DNA from: Bacteroidales bacterium
GTDB lineage: Bacteria > Bacteroidota > Bacteroidia > Bacteroidales > P3
DNA length: 64,000 nt
Assembly (NCBI GenBank): GCA_017559135.1
Contig: JAFYSZ010000003.1
Coordinates: forward strand, 62,001 to 126,000
Direction: 5' to 3'
This document shows, in pieces, positions 44,633 through 52,842 of the stretch. Position numbers and translations under genes: made by a program. How positions within the stretch are numbered: the first letter of the stretch is position 1; each line of letters opens with the position of its first letter. The notes under the pieces are model-generated. The model was not told the origin of the DNA and ran no database searches. It saw only the letters and a list, made by a program, of their open reading frames with translations.

Positions 44633-46525
44633 TTATTTTAGTTTTTTAATCACAATACTCTCTAACCCGAAAACATCAACGGCTTTCACACAAACTGTTC
44701 TTTCTGCTTTTTTGCTTACTCTCAATGTAGCGGAGTAAACACAGTGCAAAGCATCTCCGTCATTTTCTGTGTTTTGACGATAGTCTTGCCAAATAGAACG
44801 AAAAGTCTCTCCGTCATAATCAGGGTCTATGCTCCAATATTCAATCAAAGACAAAGGATCGTTAGTCATTATTTCTTCTAATGTTTGTTTGTCTTTTTCG
44901 TCAAGCGGAATTGCATCAGGGGAATGAAGAATATAATTTCCTAATTCTACTTTTAGTTCGTCTTCTTCTTTGTCCCAAGATTTTAATTCTATGTTTTTCA
45001 AAGTCAGATATTGCAAAGAGGTAAATCTTATGCTACCTGAATCAATCAATTTTCCTAATCCGTTTCTTCTTAATCTATCAAGTAAATCAGGAGGTATTGA
45101 AAGCACTTCAACAGAGTCTTTATATAATTCTAAACCTTCTGAAATGTCGAAATGATAGTTCCAAGAAAGGACAACGCATTTTGACCAACCGCCTCCCAAA
45201 AGGTTATTCTTTGCCTCAAATGCTTTTTTCAAAGTGTTTTTGCTTGTGAATTTATTAGGGGAATCAACAAAAACCAATGTTTTTCCTCCTTTTATGTATC
45301 CCCAACGTCTATCGTCAAGTCTTTCTCTTTCAAAAGGCAAAGCACCATAAAGTTTCAAAACAACCTCACAAAGATTGCCTACTCGATTTATTTTATTCAA
45401 AGCAAAAGCCTCTTTGTTGTAATCGCCTATTGCTTGATAAAGAAAAGGTTTTGCATTCATATCAATAAAGCGTTTACGCATAACAAGATTTGAAGGCTTG
45501 CCTATATCGGTTGTAATCCAACGTCTGCCTAATCTTTCTGCAACAGCCGCCGTTGTTCCACTACCACCAAAAAAATCACACACTAAATCTCCTTCGTTTG
45601 TTGCTATTTCTATCAATGCTTTAATGAATCCCTCTGGTTTTTGTGTAGCATACCCAATTCGTTCGCTTGATAAATTTAGTACAGGTCGCATATTATATTG
45701 TTCTATTTTAGTATCGTTAATTATATAAGGTGCTCCCTCAAAAACATCTCTTAGTAACGTATCAACATAGTATCTCCCAGATGAATCTTGCTTAGAACCC
45801 ATAAAAGGTTTTTCTAAATATTGTCTTTCTGTTTTAAAGTTAATTGAAAAATTATTAGGGTTTTTACAGTAGAAGAAAATATTGTCATGCTTTCTTGGTA
45901 AAGAAGTTTTTTTACTTGCTCCACCACTTCTATAACTCCAAACAATTTCATTAACAAAATTCTCTTTTCCGAAAATATCATCAAGAAGGATTTTGATATA
46001 ATGCCCAACGTGCCAATCGATATGTACATATATGCTTCCTTTGTCAGAAAGTAATTCTCGCATTAGCAGTAATCTCGGATACATATATTCCAAATAAGAC
46101 ACTGTTCCTTTTTGCCAAAGGTCCGAATAGCCAAATTGCTCAAAGGTTGTAGGCTTTTGCGTTATTTCATTACCAGGTAATGTGATTTTTGTACGATAAT
46201 CTGCTTTGCTGTCAAAGGGAGGATCGATATAAATCAAATCTACCTTGCCTCGAAGTGCTTCTAAATTGCTCGATTTGTCGCCTGTGAGCAAGGCTTGCAT
46301 AGCAAGAAGATTATCTCCGTAGATAAGACGGTTGCACCACTTTGATTCAATTTCTTGAGGGTTAGTTCCCTTCCACAGACCGCTTGAATCCTTACAAGGT
46401 AATACGATTTCGTTGGTTTGCAGGCTTATTCTACTGCCCGCATTCATTTTTTCGAGGATATTTTCTGCCTCTTTGCGTCCTTCTTTTGCAATACGAGGCA
46501 ATTCCTCTATAAGACTTCTTTTCAT
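44633..46525 (-). CDS. Type III DNA methyltransferase, Mod subunit
   Basis: Mod methylates adenine N6 and gives the system its target specificity. The 630-aa protein has the beta-class motif order: DPPF (101-104, in DLIYIDPPFDSKADY) before the SAM-binding FGGSGTT (319-325). The region between the motifs (about 170-300) is the expected target-recognition area; the C-terminal 280 residues probably contact Res. No phase-variable simple repeat is seen at the start or within the gene. Its leader of more than 200 nt contains the structured element at 46578-46716. Confidence 0.95.
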   Translation of the reverse strand: MKRSLIEELPRIAKEGRKEAENILEKMNAGSRISLQTNEIVLPCKDSSGLWKGTNPQEIESKWCNRLIYGDNLLAMQALLTGDKSSNLEALRGKVDLIYIDPPFDSKADYRTKITLPGNEITQKPTTFEQFGYSDLWQKGTVSYLEYMYPRLLLMRELLSDKGSIYVHIDWHVGHYIKILLDDIFGKENFVNEIVWSYRSGGASKKTSLPRKHDNIFFYCKNPNNFSINFKTERQYLEKPFMGSKQDSSGRYYVDTLLRDVFEGAPYIINDTKIEQYNMRPVLNLSSERIGYATQKPEGFIKALIEIATNEGDLVCDFFGGSGTTAAVAERLGRRWITTDIGKPSNLVMRKRFIDMNAKPFLYQAIGDYNKEAFALNKINRVGNLCEVVLKLYGALPFERERLDDRRWGYIKGGKTLVFVDSPNKFTSKNTLKKAFEAKNNLLGGGWSKCVVLSWNYHFDISEGLELYKDSVEVLSIPPDLLDRLRRNGLGKLIDSGSIRFTSLQYLTLKNIELKSWDKEEDELKVELGNYILHSPDAIPLDEKDKQTLEEIMTNDPLSLIEYWSIDPDYDGETFRSIWQDYRQNTENDGDALHCVYSATLRVSKKAERTVCVKAVDVFGLESIVIKKLK

Positions 46526-46577
46526 AGCAAATGCTTTTGTGCGATGCTATCGTCTCTTTCAATAAGGCTTTCTTAGG

Positions 46578-46716
46578 AACGCAAAACGTGGGCAATACTT
46601 GCTCAAATTGCGGTCCTGAGAAAACCGGAAAGAACGACAAGTTAGCCCACGTAAATCGTAGGCGTTGCACTTGTTTAGTCCTTTCGTGTTACAGAATTTC
46701 TCAGGTTCCAATTTGA
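46578..46716. other. Structured inverted-repeat element in the mod leader
   Basis: The 428-nt gene-free stretch 46526-46953 holds this element, a -7 box and array D. Nested pairs: AACGC 46578-46582 with GCGTT 46662-46666; ACGTGGGC 46586-46593 with GCCCACGT 46645-46652; ACTTG 46597-46601 with CAAGT 46638-46642; CGGT 46611-46614 with ACCG 46623-46626. The apical segment CCTGAGAAA (46614-46622) is perfectly complementary to TTTCTCAGG (46697-46705), and TCAAATTG (46603-46610) to CAATTTGA (46709-46716). A pseudoknot, two competing folds, or an inverted duplication would explain this. Strand of action is probably minus, as part of the mod transcript. Confidence 0.7.
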
Positions 46717-46790
46717 ATAGAACAAACAGCAAACGCTATTAAACAATAAAATTCATATTTGCACTCTTAACTCTTGGCAAATTATGTTTG

Positions 46791-46798
46791 CAAAGATA
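46791..46798 (-). promoter_or_regulatory. Candidate -7 box (TATCTTTG) of the mod-res operon
   Basis: TATCTTTG on the minus strand fits TAnnTTTG; a start near 46786 would give a leader of about 260 nt before the mod ATG, spanning the structured element. On the plus strand the adjoining TATGTTTG (46783-46790) also fits, so the site could fire both ways. No TTG is found 19 nt upstream. Confidence 0.45.
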
Positions 46799-46818
46799 GT
46801 ACTTTGATTTTGTTTTTC

Positions 46819-46911
46819 TAACTCTTTGAAATAATTTTTTAAAACAAAGAAATAAAAAAATAAAACAAAGAAATAATTTTCTAACTCTTTGTTTTATTTT
46901 TCCGAAATCAA
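46819..46911. repeat. 21-bp-phased box array D
   Basis: Boxes start at 46824 (CTTTG), 46845 (CAAAG), 46866 (CAAAG) and 46887 (CTTTG), exactly 21 bp apart; another CTTTG at 46802 is 22 bp before the first. First and last boxes are both preceded by CTAACT. The last box starts one base inside a 26-bp sequence (46886-46911) that is repeated at 48239-48264. Confidence 0.85.
46886..46911 (+). repeat. 26-bp direct repeat, copy 1
   Basis: This 26-bp sequence (core TATTTTTCCGAAATCA) recurs without mismatch at 48239-48264, 1353 bp away. The pair brackets the DUF2971 gene. Confidence 0.9.
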
Positions 46912-46953
46912 TATTCGTTTATAGTAGTAGTTTAAAAAGATATAAAAACTTGA

Positions 46954-48129
46954 TTAAATTTCATTATATATTAAACGATATACATTTTTTACATCTAACT
47001 CCATTTTATAAAACTTTGGACAATATGTATTTGCTTTGAATAAATTTTTAATAGTCGTTATCGTAGCATCTGGACATCTATATCCAAAATAGATTGCTTC
47101 AATTTCAGAATTATTATCTAATTCTATTCCATAATGTTCTGCTGTATTATTTGGGTTATAAACAATAAGTCTAACTTCATGTTCATATTTCCAATCCCTT
47201 TTCTTTGTTGCATATGCAATACCAATTTCTATTTTATTTTGTAATAAATCAATTACTTTATTTGAGTATTTTATTTTCTTTAAATACATGTGTTCATAAT
47301 TTTTTGAATCTTTTTCTTGACAAATAAAGTGTTTTGATAATTTATATTTAATACAAAATCCTCTATGCTCATCTGCATAATGAGACCACATAACTACATT
47401 TCCTATTGTCTTATCTTCATTTATGCAAAAAGACCTTATTCTAAAATAATCAAATGATTTACTATATGGTTTAATATGCTTTTGTTCTTTACAAAGTTTC
47501 TCTAAGTTTTCTTCATTTGCCCATAAATTGATAATACTATCCATTGGATCGTTCATAGACTTAGAAGAACTAACAGTTATTGTGTTATTTATTAAATCAC
47601 AAAGCGTATATTCATTAAATTTCCGAAAAGAGAAAACAGATACATTGTCTTGAAATTCTGGTTTAAGAAAAGAATTATAGTATTGCCCTATTTGATAATT
47701 TTTAAGAGACATTTCTTCATCATCATTTTGTGCATATATTTCACCAGCAAGTAAAAATACTTTTACAATATATTGATTTATATGTTCTTGTTTTATACAA
47801 AAAGCATTTCCACTATAATCTGATGCAAATAATTCTCTCCCGTTTTCAATTATTAATTCTTTTGGGTCTTTAATTGTTTTATACCATACAATTTCATCTA
47901 CCAATTTAATAGCTTCATCTATATTGTTTTGTGCTTCTTGAATATTATTTTCTGCTTTGAAAAAATAAGCTTTATAATAATATAATCTAAAATCGTTGCA
48001 TTTTAATTCTTTTATTTCTTCCCAAAATTGAAGATTTATTTTATGCTTATCTTCTTCTGATAAATTTTTATCAAAAATTTCAGTAAGATGATTATGCAAC
48101 GACAATGTAAATTTATTAAAATCTGTCAT
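46954..48129 (-). CDS. DUF2971 protein with helical N-terminal region
   Basis: The C-terminal half of this 391-aa protein is a DUF2971 domain: SMNDPMDSI, RSFCINEDKTIGNVVMWSHYADEHRGFCIKY (quoted in pieces: MWSHYADEHRGFCI is the core), YATKKRDWKYEHEVRLIVY and IYFGYRCP. The function of DUF2971 is unknown; such genes are often found in accessory and phage-defence regions. The first 170 residues are helical and may be TPR-like (YYKAYFFKAENNIQEAQ, ALVDEI-type helices). It is AT-richer than its neighbours, stands alone, and is bracketed by a 26-bp direct repeat, which suggests recent gain. Confidence 0.82.
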   Translation of the reverse strand: MTDFNKFTLSLHNHLTEIFDKNLSEEDKHKINLQFWEEIKELKCNDFRLYYYKAYFFKAENNIQEAQNNIDEAIKLVDEIVWYKTIKDPKELIIENGRELFASDYSGNAFCIKQEHINQYIVKVFLLAGEIYAQNDDEEMSLKNYQIGQYYNSFLKPEFQDNVSVFSFRKFNEYTLCDLINNTITVSSSKSMNDPMDSIINLWANEENLEKLCKEQKHIKPYSKSFDYFRIRSFCINEDKTIGNVVMWSHYADEHRGFCIKYKLSKHFICQEKDSKNYEHMYLKKIKYSNKVIDLLQNKIEIGIAYATKKRDWKYEHEVRLIVYNPNNTAEHYGIELDNNSEIEAIYFGYRCPDATITTIKNLFKANTYCPKFYKMELDVKNVYRLIYNEI

Positions 48130-48226
48130 TATTTTAATCTTTCTTTAATTATCCTATTTTCATAAATTGTCAATACATATAGTTTACAATTTATTTTAAA
48201 GTTTTTTACTTTGTTAATTCCTTTTG

Positions 48227-48234
48227 CAAATATA
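48227..48234 (-). promoter_or_regulatory. Candidate -7 box (TATATTTG) of the DUF2971 gene
   Basis: TATATTTG on the minus strand lies 97 nt before the start codon, just inside the right direct repeat, so the promoter would travel with the cassette. No TTG is found at 19 nt. Confidence 0.4.
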
Positions 48235-48238
48235 ATAT

Positions 48239-48264
48239 TCTTTGTTTTATTTTTCCGAAATCAA
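48239..48264 (+). repeat. 26-bp direct repeat, copy 2
   Basis: This is identical to 46886-46911. It contains a single CTTTG box at 48240 but no neighbour at 21 bp, so it looks like the tail of an array copied away from the rest. Confidence 0.9.
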
Positions 48265-48305
48265 ACAAAAAAATAAGAGTTGCTCGTTTTGAACAACTCT
48301 TATTT
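48264..48305 (-). terminator. Terminator of the exbB-exbD operon
   Basis: A 12-bp perfect stem (48271-48282 with 48294-48305, AAATAAGAGTTG) is followed on the minus strand by a run of T, 21 nt after the last exbD stop. Confidence 0.85.
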
Positions 48306-48326
48306 GATTTTATTAAATTGAAGTGT

Positions 48327-48797
48327 TTAATAAGTGTCTTTAACTCTTCGAGATGCTGCGTACATTATACGTAATGCTCCAACTTTTCTTAGTTCTTGTT
48401 TTACGTCTGTTACATCTCCCATCTTAACTTCTTTATCGCATTTGATAGTTGTTGTTAAGAATGGTTTGTCTGCTTCATCTCTTGCTGCTCTTTCTGATTC
48501 TATGAAAGTAGCTATATCACTTATTTCTCCGAATTGATCGTTTAATTGAAAACGAGTAGCTGAACCGAATTTTCTTTCTTCAATTGGTGTTCCTATGTAA
48601 ATGTAACTTACCAATGATTTCTTTTCTAATTTTTGGATTTCAGATGCTTGTGGAACTGTTACTTTTACCATTAGAGAACTTTCTCTCATTGTTGTAATCA
48701 CCATAAAGAAGAATATCAACATGAAAATGATATCAGACATTGAACCCATGTTCAGTTCCGGAGTTTCTGATGAGCCTTTTTGTTTAAACTTTGCCAT
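48327..48797 (-). CDS. ExbD/TolR family biopolymer transport protein (second copy)
   Basis: The 156-aa protein has a short cytoplasmic N-terminus, one membrane segment (about 18-38, MSDIIFMLIFFFMVITTM) that includes the proton-channel Asp of the family (SDIIF), and a periplasmic domain. With the ExbB-like and first ExbD-like proteins it should form the energy-coupling complex for TonB or a similar system. It is the last gene of the operon, its start sharing one base with the preceding stop. Confidence 0.92.
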   Translation of the reverse strand: MAKFKQKGSSETPELNMGSMSDIIFMLIFFFMVITTMRESSLMVKVTVPQASEIQKLEKKSLVSYIYIGTPIEERKFGSATRFQLNDQFGEISDIATFIESERAARDEADKPFLTTTIKCDKEVKMGDVTDVKQELRKVGALRIMYAASRRVKDTY

Positions 48798-49378
48798 TAT
48801 TTACTTCCTCCTATGTTTTTAGGTTCTGCTTCTGAAATTGCGATCGGAATTGCTTTGTCAATTGCATCTCTTTGGTCTGCTGTAGCATCTATGTATGCTC
48901 TTCCAAAACGTGCTTTTGACATTTCGTCTCTTAATTCATTTACAGCTGCTGTTAATTCATTTTGTACCATTAGATACATTTCGTATGATGTTCCTCTATC
49001 GTTTTGCAATGAAATAACTCCCTTAGAAACTTCTACATCTCCTAATAAAGGAATATTTCTTGTTTGCTTTTCTGGTAGATTTGGTAAGTTATCAGGGTTC
49101 GCTAAAAACTCTTTTGCTCTGTCTTTAAGTGCTGTAATATCACCTAATTCATTGTTAAAAAGTAATTTATCGTCCTTATTTACCAATACTACGAAAGTAT
49201 TTCTTCTGTGAATATCAGGTGGTTTAACGTTAGGGTCTGATGGCGGTGGCAAACGTCTTTGAATACCCATGTCTGTATTGATTGAAGAAACCAACAAGAA
49301 AAAGGTCAATAGCAAAAACGATATGTCCGACATAGACGAAGCGTTAAGACCTGGTAACTTTTTCTTATTTCTTGCCAT
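48797..49378 (-). CDS. ExbD/TolR family biopolymer transport protein (first copy)
   Basis: The 193-aa protein has the same layout as its neighbour: a basic N-terminus (MARNKKKLPGLNASS), one membrane segment with the channel Asp (about 16-34, MSDISFLLLTFFLLVSS) and a larger periplasmic domain. Two different ExbD proteins with one ExbB are common in Bacteroidota, so heteromeric complexes are likely. It lies 10 nt after the four-span membrane gene. Confidence 0.92.
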   Translation of the reverse strand: MARNKKKLPGLNASSMSDISFLLLTFFLLVSSINTDMGIQRRLPPPSDPNVKPPDIHRRNTFVVLVNKDDKLLFNNELGDITALKDRAKEFLANPDNLPNLPEKQTRNIPLLGDVEVSKGVISLQNDRGTSYEMYLMVQNELTAAVNELRDEMSKARFGRAYIDATADQRDAIDKAIPIAISEAEPKNIGGSK

Positions 49379-49388
49379 AATAATTCTA

Positions 49389-49859
49389 CTATTTTATTTT
49401 TTTAGATACTTCTGCAAATAAAACAGATGCTATTACACCTCCAAATAAGATATAAACAGTGTACATGCAAGCTCCTATTAGTTTAGAACTTGAATAGTCA
49501 GAACCTGTTTTTTCAAATACTTCTTGTGGCACGTCTGTTCCTGAAGAAAGTAAGTAAGAAACTACAAATACTACTACCAATGCAACTACTGCTATAATGA
49601 TACCCATTTGTTTTTTAGGATCTTCTTTTAATCCTTTTATTATTTGTGCGAGTGCAAAGAATATTGCAACCAATAAACTTGCTCCAAGTAATGTTATAAC
49701 TGACCAATATGCTACGTTCCATACTGCCATTGCAGATGTTTGAGAGTCTATTGGTGCATCTTTATCGAATAACAAAGCATAAGCTATCGCACAAATTGAA
49801 GCTATAACTCCCCATATTATGGCTATAGTCCAATATACTTTTCTATAATCTTTTTTCAT
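49389..49859 (-). CDS. Four-span membrane protein in the exb operon, unknown function
   Basis: I do not recognise a named family. The 156-aa protein has four hydrophobic segments (about 10-30, 46-72, 84-106 and 128-150), a short basic N-terminus (MKKDYRKVYW) and a KLIGACMYTVYILFGG segment before the last span. Its fixed place between exbB (89 nt upstream) and two exbD genes suggests an accessory subunit of the proton-driven motor; this is inference. Confidence 0.7.
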   Translation of the reverse strand: MKKDYRKVYWTIAIIWGVIASICAIAYALLFDKDAPIDSQTSAMAVWNVAYWSVITLLGASLLVAIFFALAQIIKGLKEDPKKQMGIIIAVVALVVVFVVSYLLSSGTDVPQEVFEKTGSDYSSSKLIGACMYTVYILFGGVIASVLFAEVSKKIK

Positions 49860-49948
49860 TTTTCCCTCCTTGGTTTATTAAAGTAATTATTTTAAGTTCT
49901 ATCCTTATTCCTTTCGCAAGGATAGTGATTTCTTTCTTTTAAAGAAAA

Positions 49949-50761
49949 TTACTTTTGTCTGTTTTTAACCAAGATATCCATGAAAGTTATAGAAGCGTCT
50001 TCCATTGTTGCAACTAATCCTTCTATTTTTGATAATAGATAGTTGTAGCAAATTTGAAGAACCAAAGCTGTAATCAAACCGAATACTGTTGTCAAAAGGG
50101 CAACTTTCATACCTCCTGCAACAACTGTTGGAGAAATATCACCTGCTTTTTCGATATCATCGAATGCTTGAACCATACCGATAACTGTTCCTAAGAATCC
50201 GAATGATGGAGCAATTGCGATAAACAATGAAATCCAAACCATGTTGTTTTCTAATCTTGCCATTTGAACTCCACCGTAAGAAGTTAATGATTTTTCTACG
50301 TCTTCTAAACCATTGTCAAGTCTTGACAATCCTTGGAAGAAGATAGAAGCAACTGGTCCTCTTGTGTTACGGCAAACGTCTTTTGCTCCTTCTACATTAC
50401 CTGCAACGATGTTTTCTTCAACTTTTTGCAATAATTTATCTGCATTTGTTGTTGCAAGGTTAAGATAAAGGATACGTTCGATAACCAATGACAATCCTAA
50501 AATCAAACAAATAAGAATTGGAGTCATCCAACCCACACCACCTTCGATATATTTTGTTTTTAATCCTTGGTGGAAAGATTTTTCTTCTACTGCTGGCGCT
50601 GCTGCTTCTTCTACTGCAGCTGCAGTTTCTGTTGATGTTACTGATTCTGTTGCAGAAACAGTTTCTGTTTCAGTCTTTGCTGCATCTTGAGCAAAAACGT
50701 TGTTTGATAAACCTAATGTCAAAATCATTACGATTGACAAATAAGCACATACTTTTTTCAT
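49949..50761 (-). CDS. MotA/TolQ/ExbB family proton channel protein
   Basis: The 270-aa protein starts with a signal-like segment (about 1-24, ending VFAQ), followed by an Ala/Glu/Thr-rich stretch (about 25-60), then three membrane spans of the ExbB fold (about 75-95, 175-200 and 215-240). Motifs: GFLGTVIGMVQAFDDIEKAGDISPTVVA in pieces (GTVIGMV, ISPTVVAGG) and ALLTTVFGL. The N-terminal signal and linker are usual for the Bacteroidota version. It heads the operon exbB-membrane protein-exbD-exbD. Confidence 0.93.
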   Translation of the reverse strand: MKKVCAYLSIVMILTLGLSNNVFAQDAAKTETETVSATESVTSTETAAAVEEAAAPAVEEKSFHQGLKTKYIEGGVGWMTPILICLILGLSLVIERILYLNLATTNADKLLQKVEENIVAGNVEGAKDVCRNTRGPVASIFFQGLSRLDNGLEDVEKSLTSYGGVQMARLENNMVWISLFIAIAPSFGFLGTVIGMVQAFDDIEKAGDISPTVVAGGMKVALLTTVFGLITALVLQICYNYLLSKIEGLVATMEDASITFMDILVKNRQK

Positions 50762-50813
50762 AGCGTTCTTTTTTCTGTTATTAATTATTTACTTTTTTAC
50801 TATTATGAACTTG

Positions 50814-50843
50814 CAAAGTTACAATGATATTTTTGAAATGCAA
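50814..50843 (-). promoter_or_regulatory. Promoter of the exb operon
   Basis: TTG at 50843-50841 and TAACTTTG at 50821-50814 (minus strand) are 19 nt apart, a full match to the Bacteroides-type promoter. The leader is about 45-50 nt. Confidence 0.8.
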
Positions 50844-50882
50844 TTTTTTGAGAAAAAAAATAACAATTTTTCTTTCATTTTT

Positions 50883-52181
50883 TTAATCTTCGGTGTTTTG
50901 AGAAAGTTTTTCAGGGTCTATACTAACTAAAATCTTATCAATTCTTGTGGAATCTAAGTCCACAACTTCAAATATAAATCTATCCCATATTATTTTTTCT
51001 CCAACCTTTGGTATTGTCCCTGTTTGTTCAAGAATTAAACCGCCTAATGTATTGAAATCATTGTCTTGATATAGATTTTCCAAATCAAAATGACTTAAAA
51101 AATCATAGAAAGAATATTGTCCTCCCACTAAGAATGTACCATCTTCTCTTTCTACAAATTCATCTTCATCATCTTCTGTTTCAAGTTCAGAAGCATTTCC
51201 CACCAATGACTCTAATATATTATTCATTGTTACCATTCCAACAACCATTCCAAACTCGTCAATAACAAGTGCGTAATGTATTTTATTTTCCTTAAAGGTT
51301 TCTAACGCATCATAAACACTTATGCTTTCGTGCAAGTACTGAGGTTCTCTCATTATTTCCTTTACACTTTTGAAAGTATCTAATTTATTGAATAAGTCTT
51401 TCAAATAAACCACTCCAACGATATTATCAAGAGTTTTATCAGCAACAGGATATATATAATGTATATGTTGAGAGAGTTTTTCTTTAACGGATTTCAAGTT
51501 GTCATCGGTATCCAACCAAACAAACTCTGTTCTGTGAGTCATAAGCGTTGCTACATCTCTGTCACCCAAAGAAAACACTCTTTCAACTATTTCTTTTTCA
51601 ACTTCTTCTACTTCTCCGCCTTCTGTACTATCGCTAACAATAGCCTTAATCTCTTCTTCCGATGCGGTATTCTTTTTTTTCTTTATTCCAAACAAAGACA
51701 TCAATCCTTGGGTTGAGATAGAAAGCAACCAAACAAGAGGATAAAACAATCTTTTTAGGAAATTCATTGGAGAAATAATAATGCTTGCTATTTTTTCTGG
51801 ATTATTTAAAGCAAGTCTTTTAGGAAATAATTCGCCAATTACCAATGTTACGTATGTTATTGCAAGCACCACAACAACTCTTGCAATAATTTCTGAATAT
51901 TCTATATCAAGTCCTGTTTGACTAATCATGTCTGCAAAAGGCTTTATCAAGTTGTCGCCTGTGTACATACCTGTTATAAGTCCTATTGCAGTGATTGCAA
52001 TTTGAACTGTTGAGAGAAAATTCTCAGGACTCTCTGCAACTTCTAATATTCTCTTAGAAGTTTTATTTCCTTTTTTTGCATCTGCATCAAGTTTTGACTT
52101 TCTTGATGAAACAACTGCTGCCTCGGACATTGAAAACAGCCCATTGATAACAATTAGTGCTAAGATTATAAGATATTCCAC
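50883..52181 (-). CDS. Hemolysin-family CNNM/CorC-like membrane protein
   Basis: The 432-aa protein has a DUF21 membrane domain (about 1-190: NGLFSMSEAAVVSSRKSKL and LVIGELFPKRLALNNPE), a pair of CBS domains (about 205-330: MTHRTEFVWLD and HYALVIDEFGMVVGMVT) and a C-terminal CorC/HlyC domain (about 345-425: GTFLVGGQYSFYDFL). Relatives export Mg or Co ions; GldE of gliding bacteria has the same layout. It is the last gene of dksA-lspA-corC. Confidence 0.92.
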   Translation of the reverse strand: MEYLIILALIVINGLFSMSEAAVVSSRKSKLDADAKKGNKTSKRILEVAESPENFLSTVQIAITAIGLITGMYTGDNLIKPFADMISQTGLDIEYSEIIARVVVVLAITYVTLVIGELFPKRLALNNPEKIASIIISPMNFLKRLFYPLVWLLSISTQGLMSLFGIKKKKNTASEEEIKAIVSDSTEGGEVEEVEKEIVERVFSLGDRDVATLMTHRTEFVWLDTDDNLKSVKEKLSQHIHYIYPVADKTLDNIVGVVYLKDLFNKLDTFKSVKEIMREPQYLHESISVYDALETFKENKIHYALVIDEFGMVVGMVTMNNILESLVGNASELETEDDEDEFVEREDGTFLVGGQYSFYDFLSHFDLENLYQDNDFNTLGGLILEQTGTIPKVGEKIIWDRFIFEVVDLDSTRIDKILVSIDPEKLSQNTED

Positions 52182-52188
52182 TTAATTA

Positions 52189-52836
52189 TTATAGTTTATT
52201 ATTAGTTTCTTCTATAACTTCTTCCGGAGAAGATTCGTTTTTTTTATTTTTAACCTTAAAAGCAGAAATAATCAATAAACCTACTCCTCCTGTAATCGCA
52301 ATATCTGCTACATTGAAAATTGCATTAAAAAACTCAAAATGATTTCCTCCCACAAAAGGAATCCATTGAGGTAGAGTTGTGTCAATCAAAGGAAAGTAAA
52401 ACATATCAACAACCTTTCCTAAACATAGCGGAGCATAGCCTCCTGCTTCAGAAAGAAACTCTGCTGTTGTAAAAAATGAGCTTTCAGAAAAGATAAGCCC
52501 ATAAAATAAAGAGTCTATGATATTTCCAACTGCTCCTGCAAAGATTAGAGCAAAGGCATAAACGATTAAATTACTTTCTTTCTTGATTATAAGTCTTCTA
52601 AGATAGAGAAAAATTAAAGTTGCGGCAACAATTCTGAACAAAGTGAGAATTAATTTGCCTATTTCTTCTCCAAAAGACATTCCAAATGCCATTCCCTCGT
52701 TTTCAATAAAGTGTAAACGACACCAATCACCTATTAGAAACAACTCTTCTCCGAGTGTAAAGTTGAGTTTAACCCAAAATTTAACTACTTGATCAATGAG
52801 AAGAATTAAAAAAATTAAAATAAGAGGCTTTTTCAC
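52189..52836 (-). CDS. lspA: Lipoprotein signal peptidase II
   Basis: LspA cleaves signal peptides of lipoproteins in the inner membrane, and several of its likely substrates are in this window. The 215-aa protein has the catalytic aspartates D108 (GNIIDSLFYG) and D178 (FNVADIAI), with ENEGMAFGMSFG in the first loop and four membrane spans. An insert of about 35 residues between D108 and D178 and a charged C-terminal tail make it longer than E. coli LspA, as usual in Bacteroidota. It lies 6 nt after the dksA-like gene. Confidence 0.96.
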   Translation of the reverse strand: MKKPLILIFLILLIDQVVKFWVKLNFTLGEELFLIGDWCRLHFIENEGMAFGMSFGEEIGKLILTLFRIVAATLIFLYLRRLIIKKESNLIVYAFALIFAGAVGNIIDSLFYGLIFSESSFFTTAEFLSEAGGYAPLCLGKVVDMFYFPLIDTTLPQWIPFVGGNHFEFFNAIFNVADIAITGGVGLLIISAFKVKNKKNESSPEEVIEETNNKL

Positions 52837-52842
52837 AAAAGA

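Noticed and set aside
44633..46525. Phase variation of mod by simple sequence repeats
   Set aside because: No run of tandem tetra- or pentanucleotides or long homopolymer is visible in the coding region or at the start.
46431..46670. A 79-codon open frame on the minus strand through the structured element and the mod start
   Set aside because: It overlaps mod in another frame, has no clear ribosome site, and its sequence is explained by the inverted repeats. It would matter only if homologues keep the frame.
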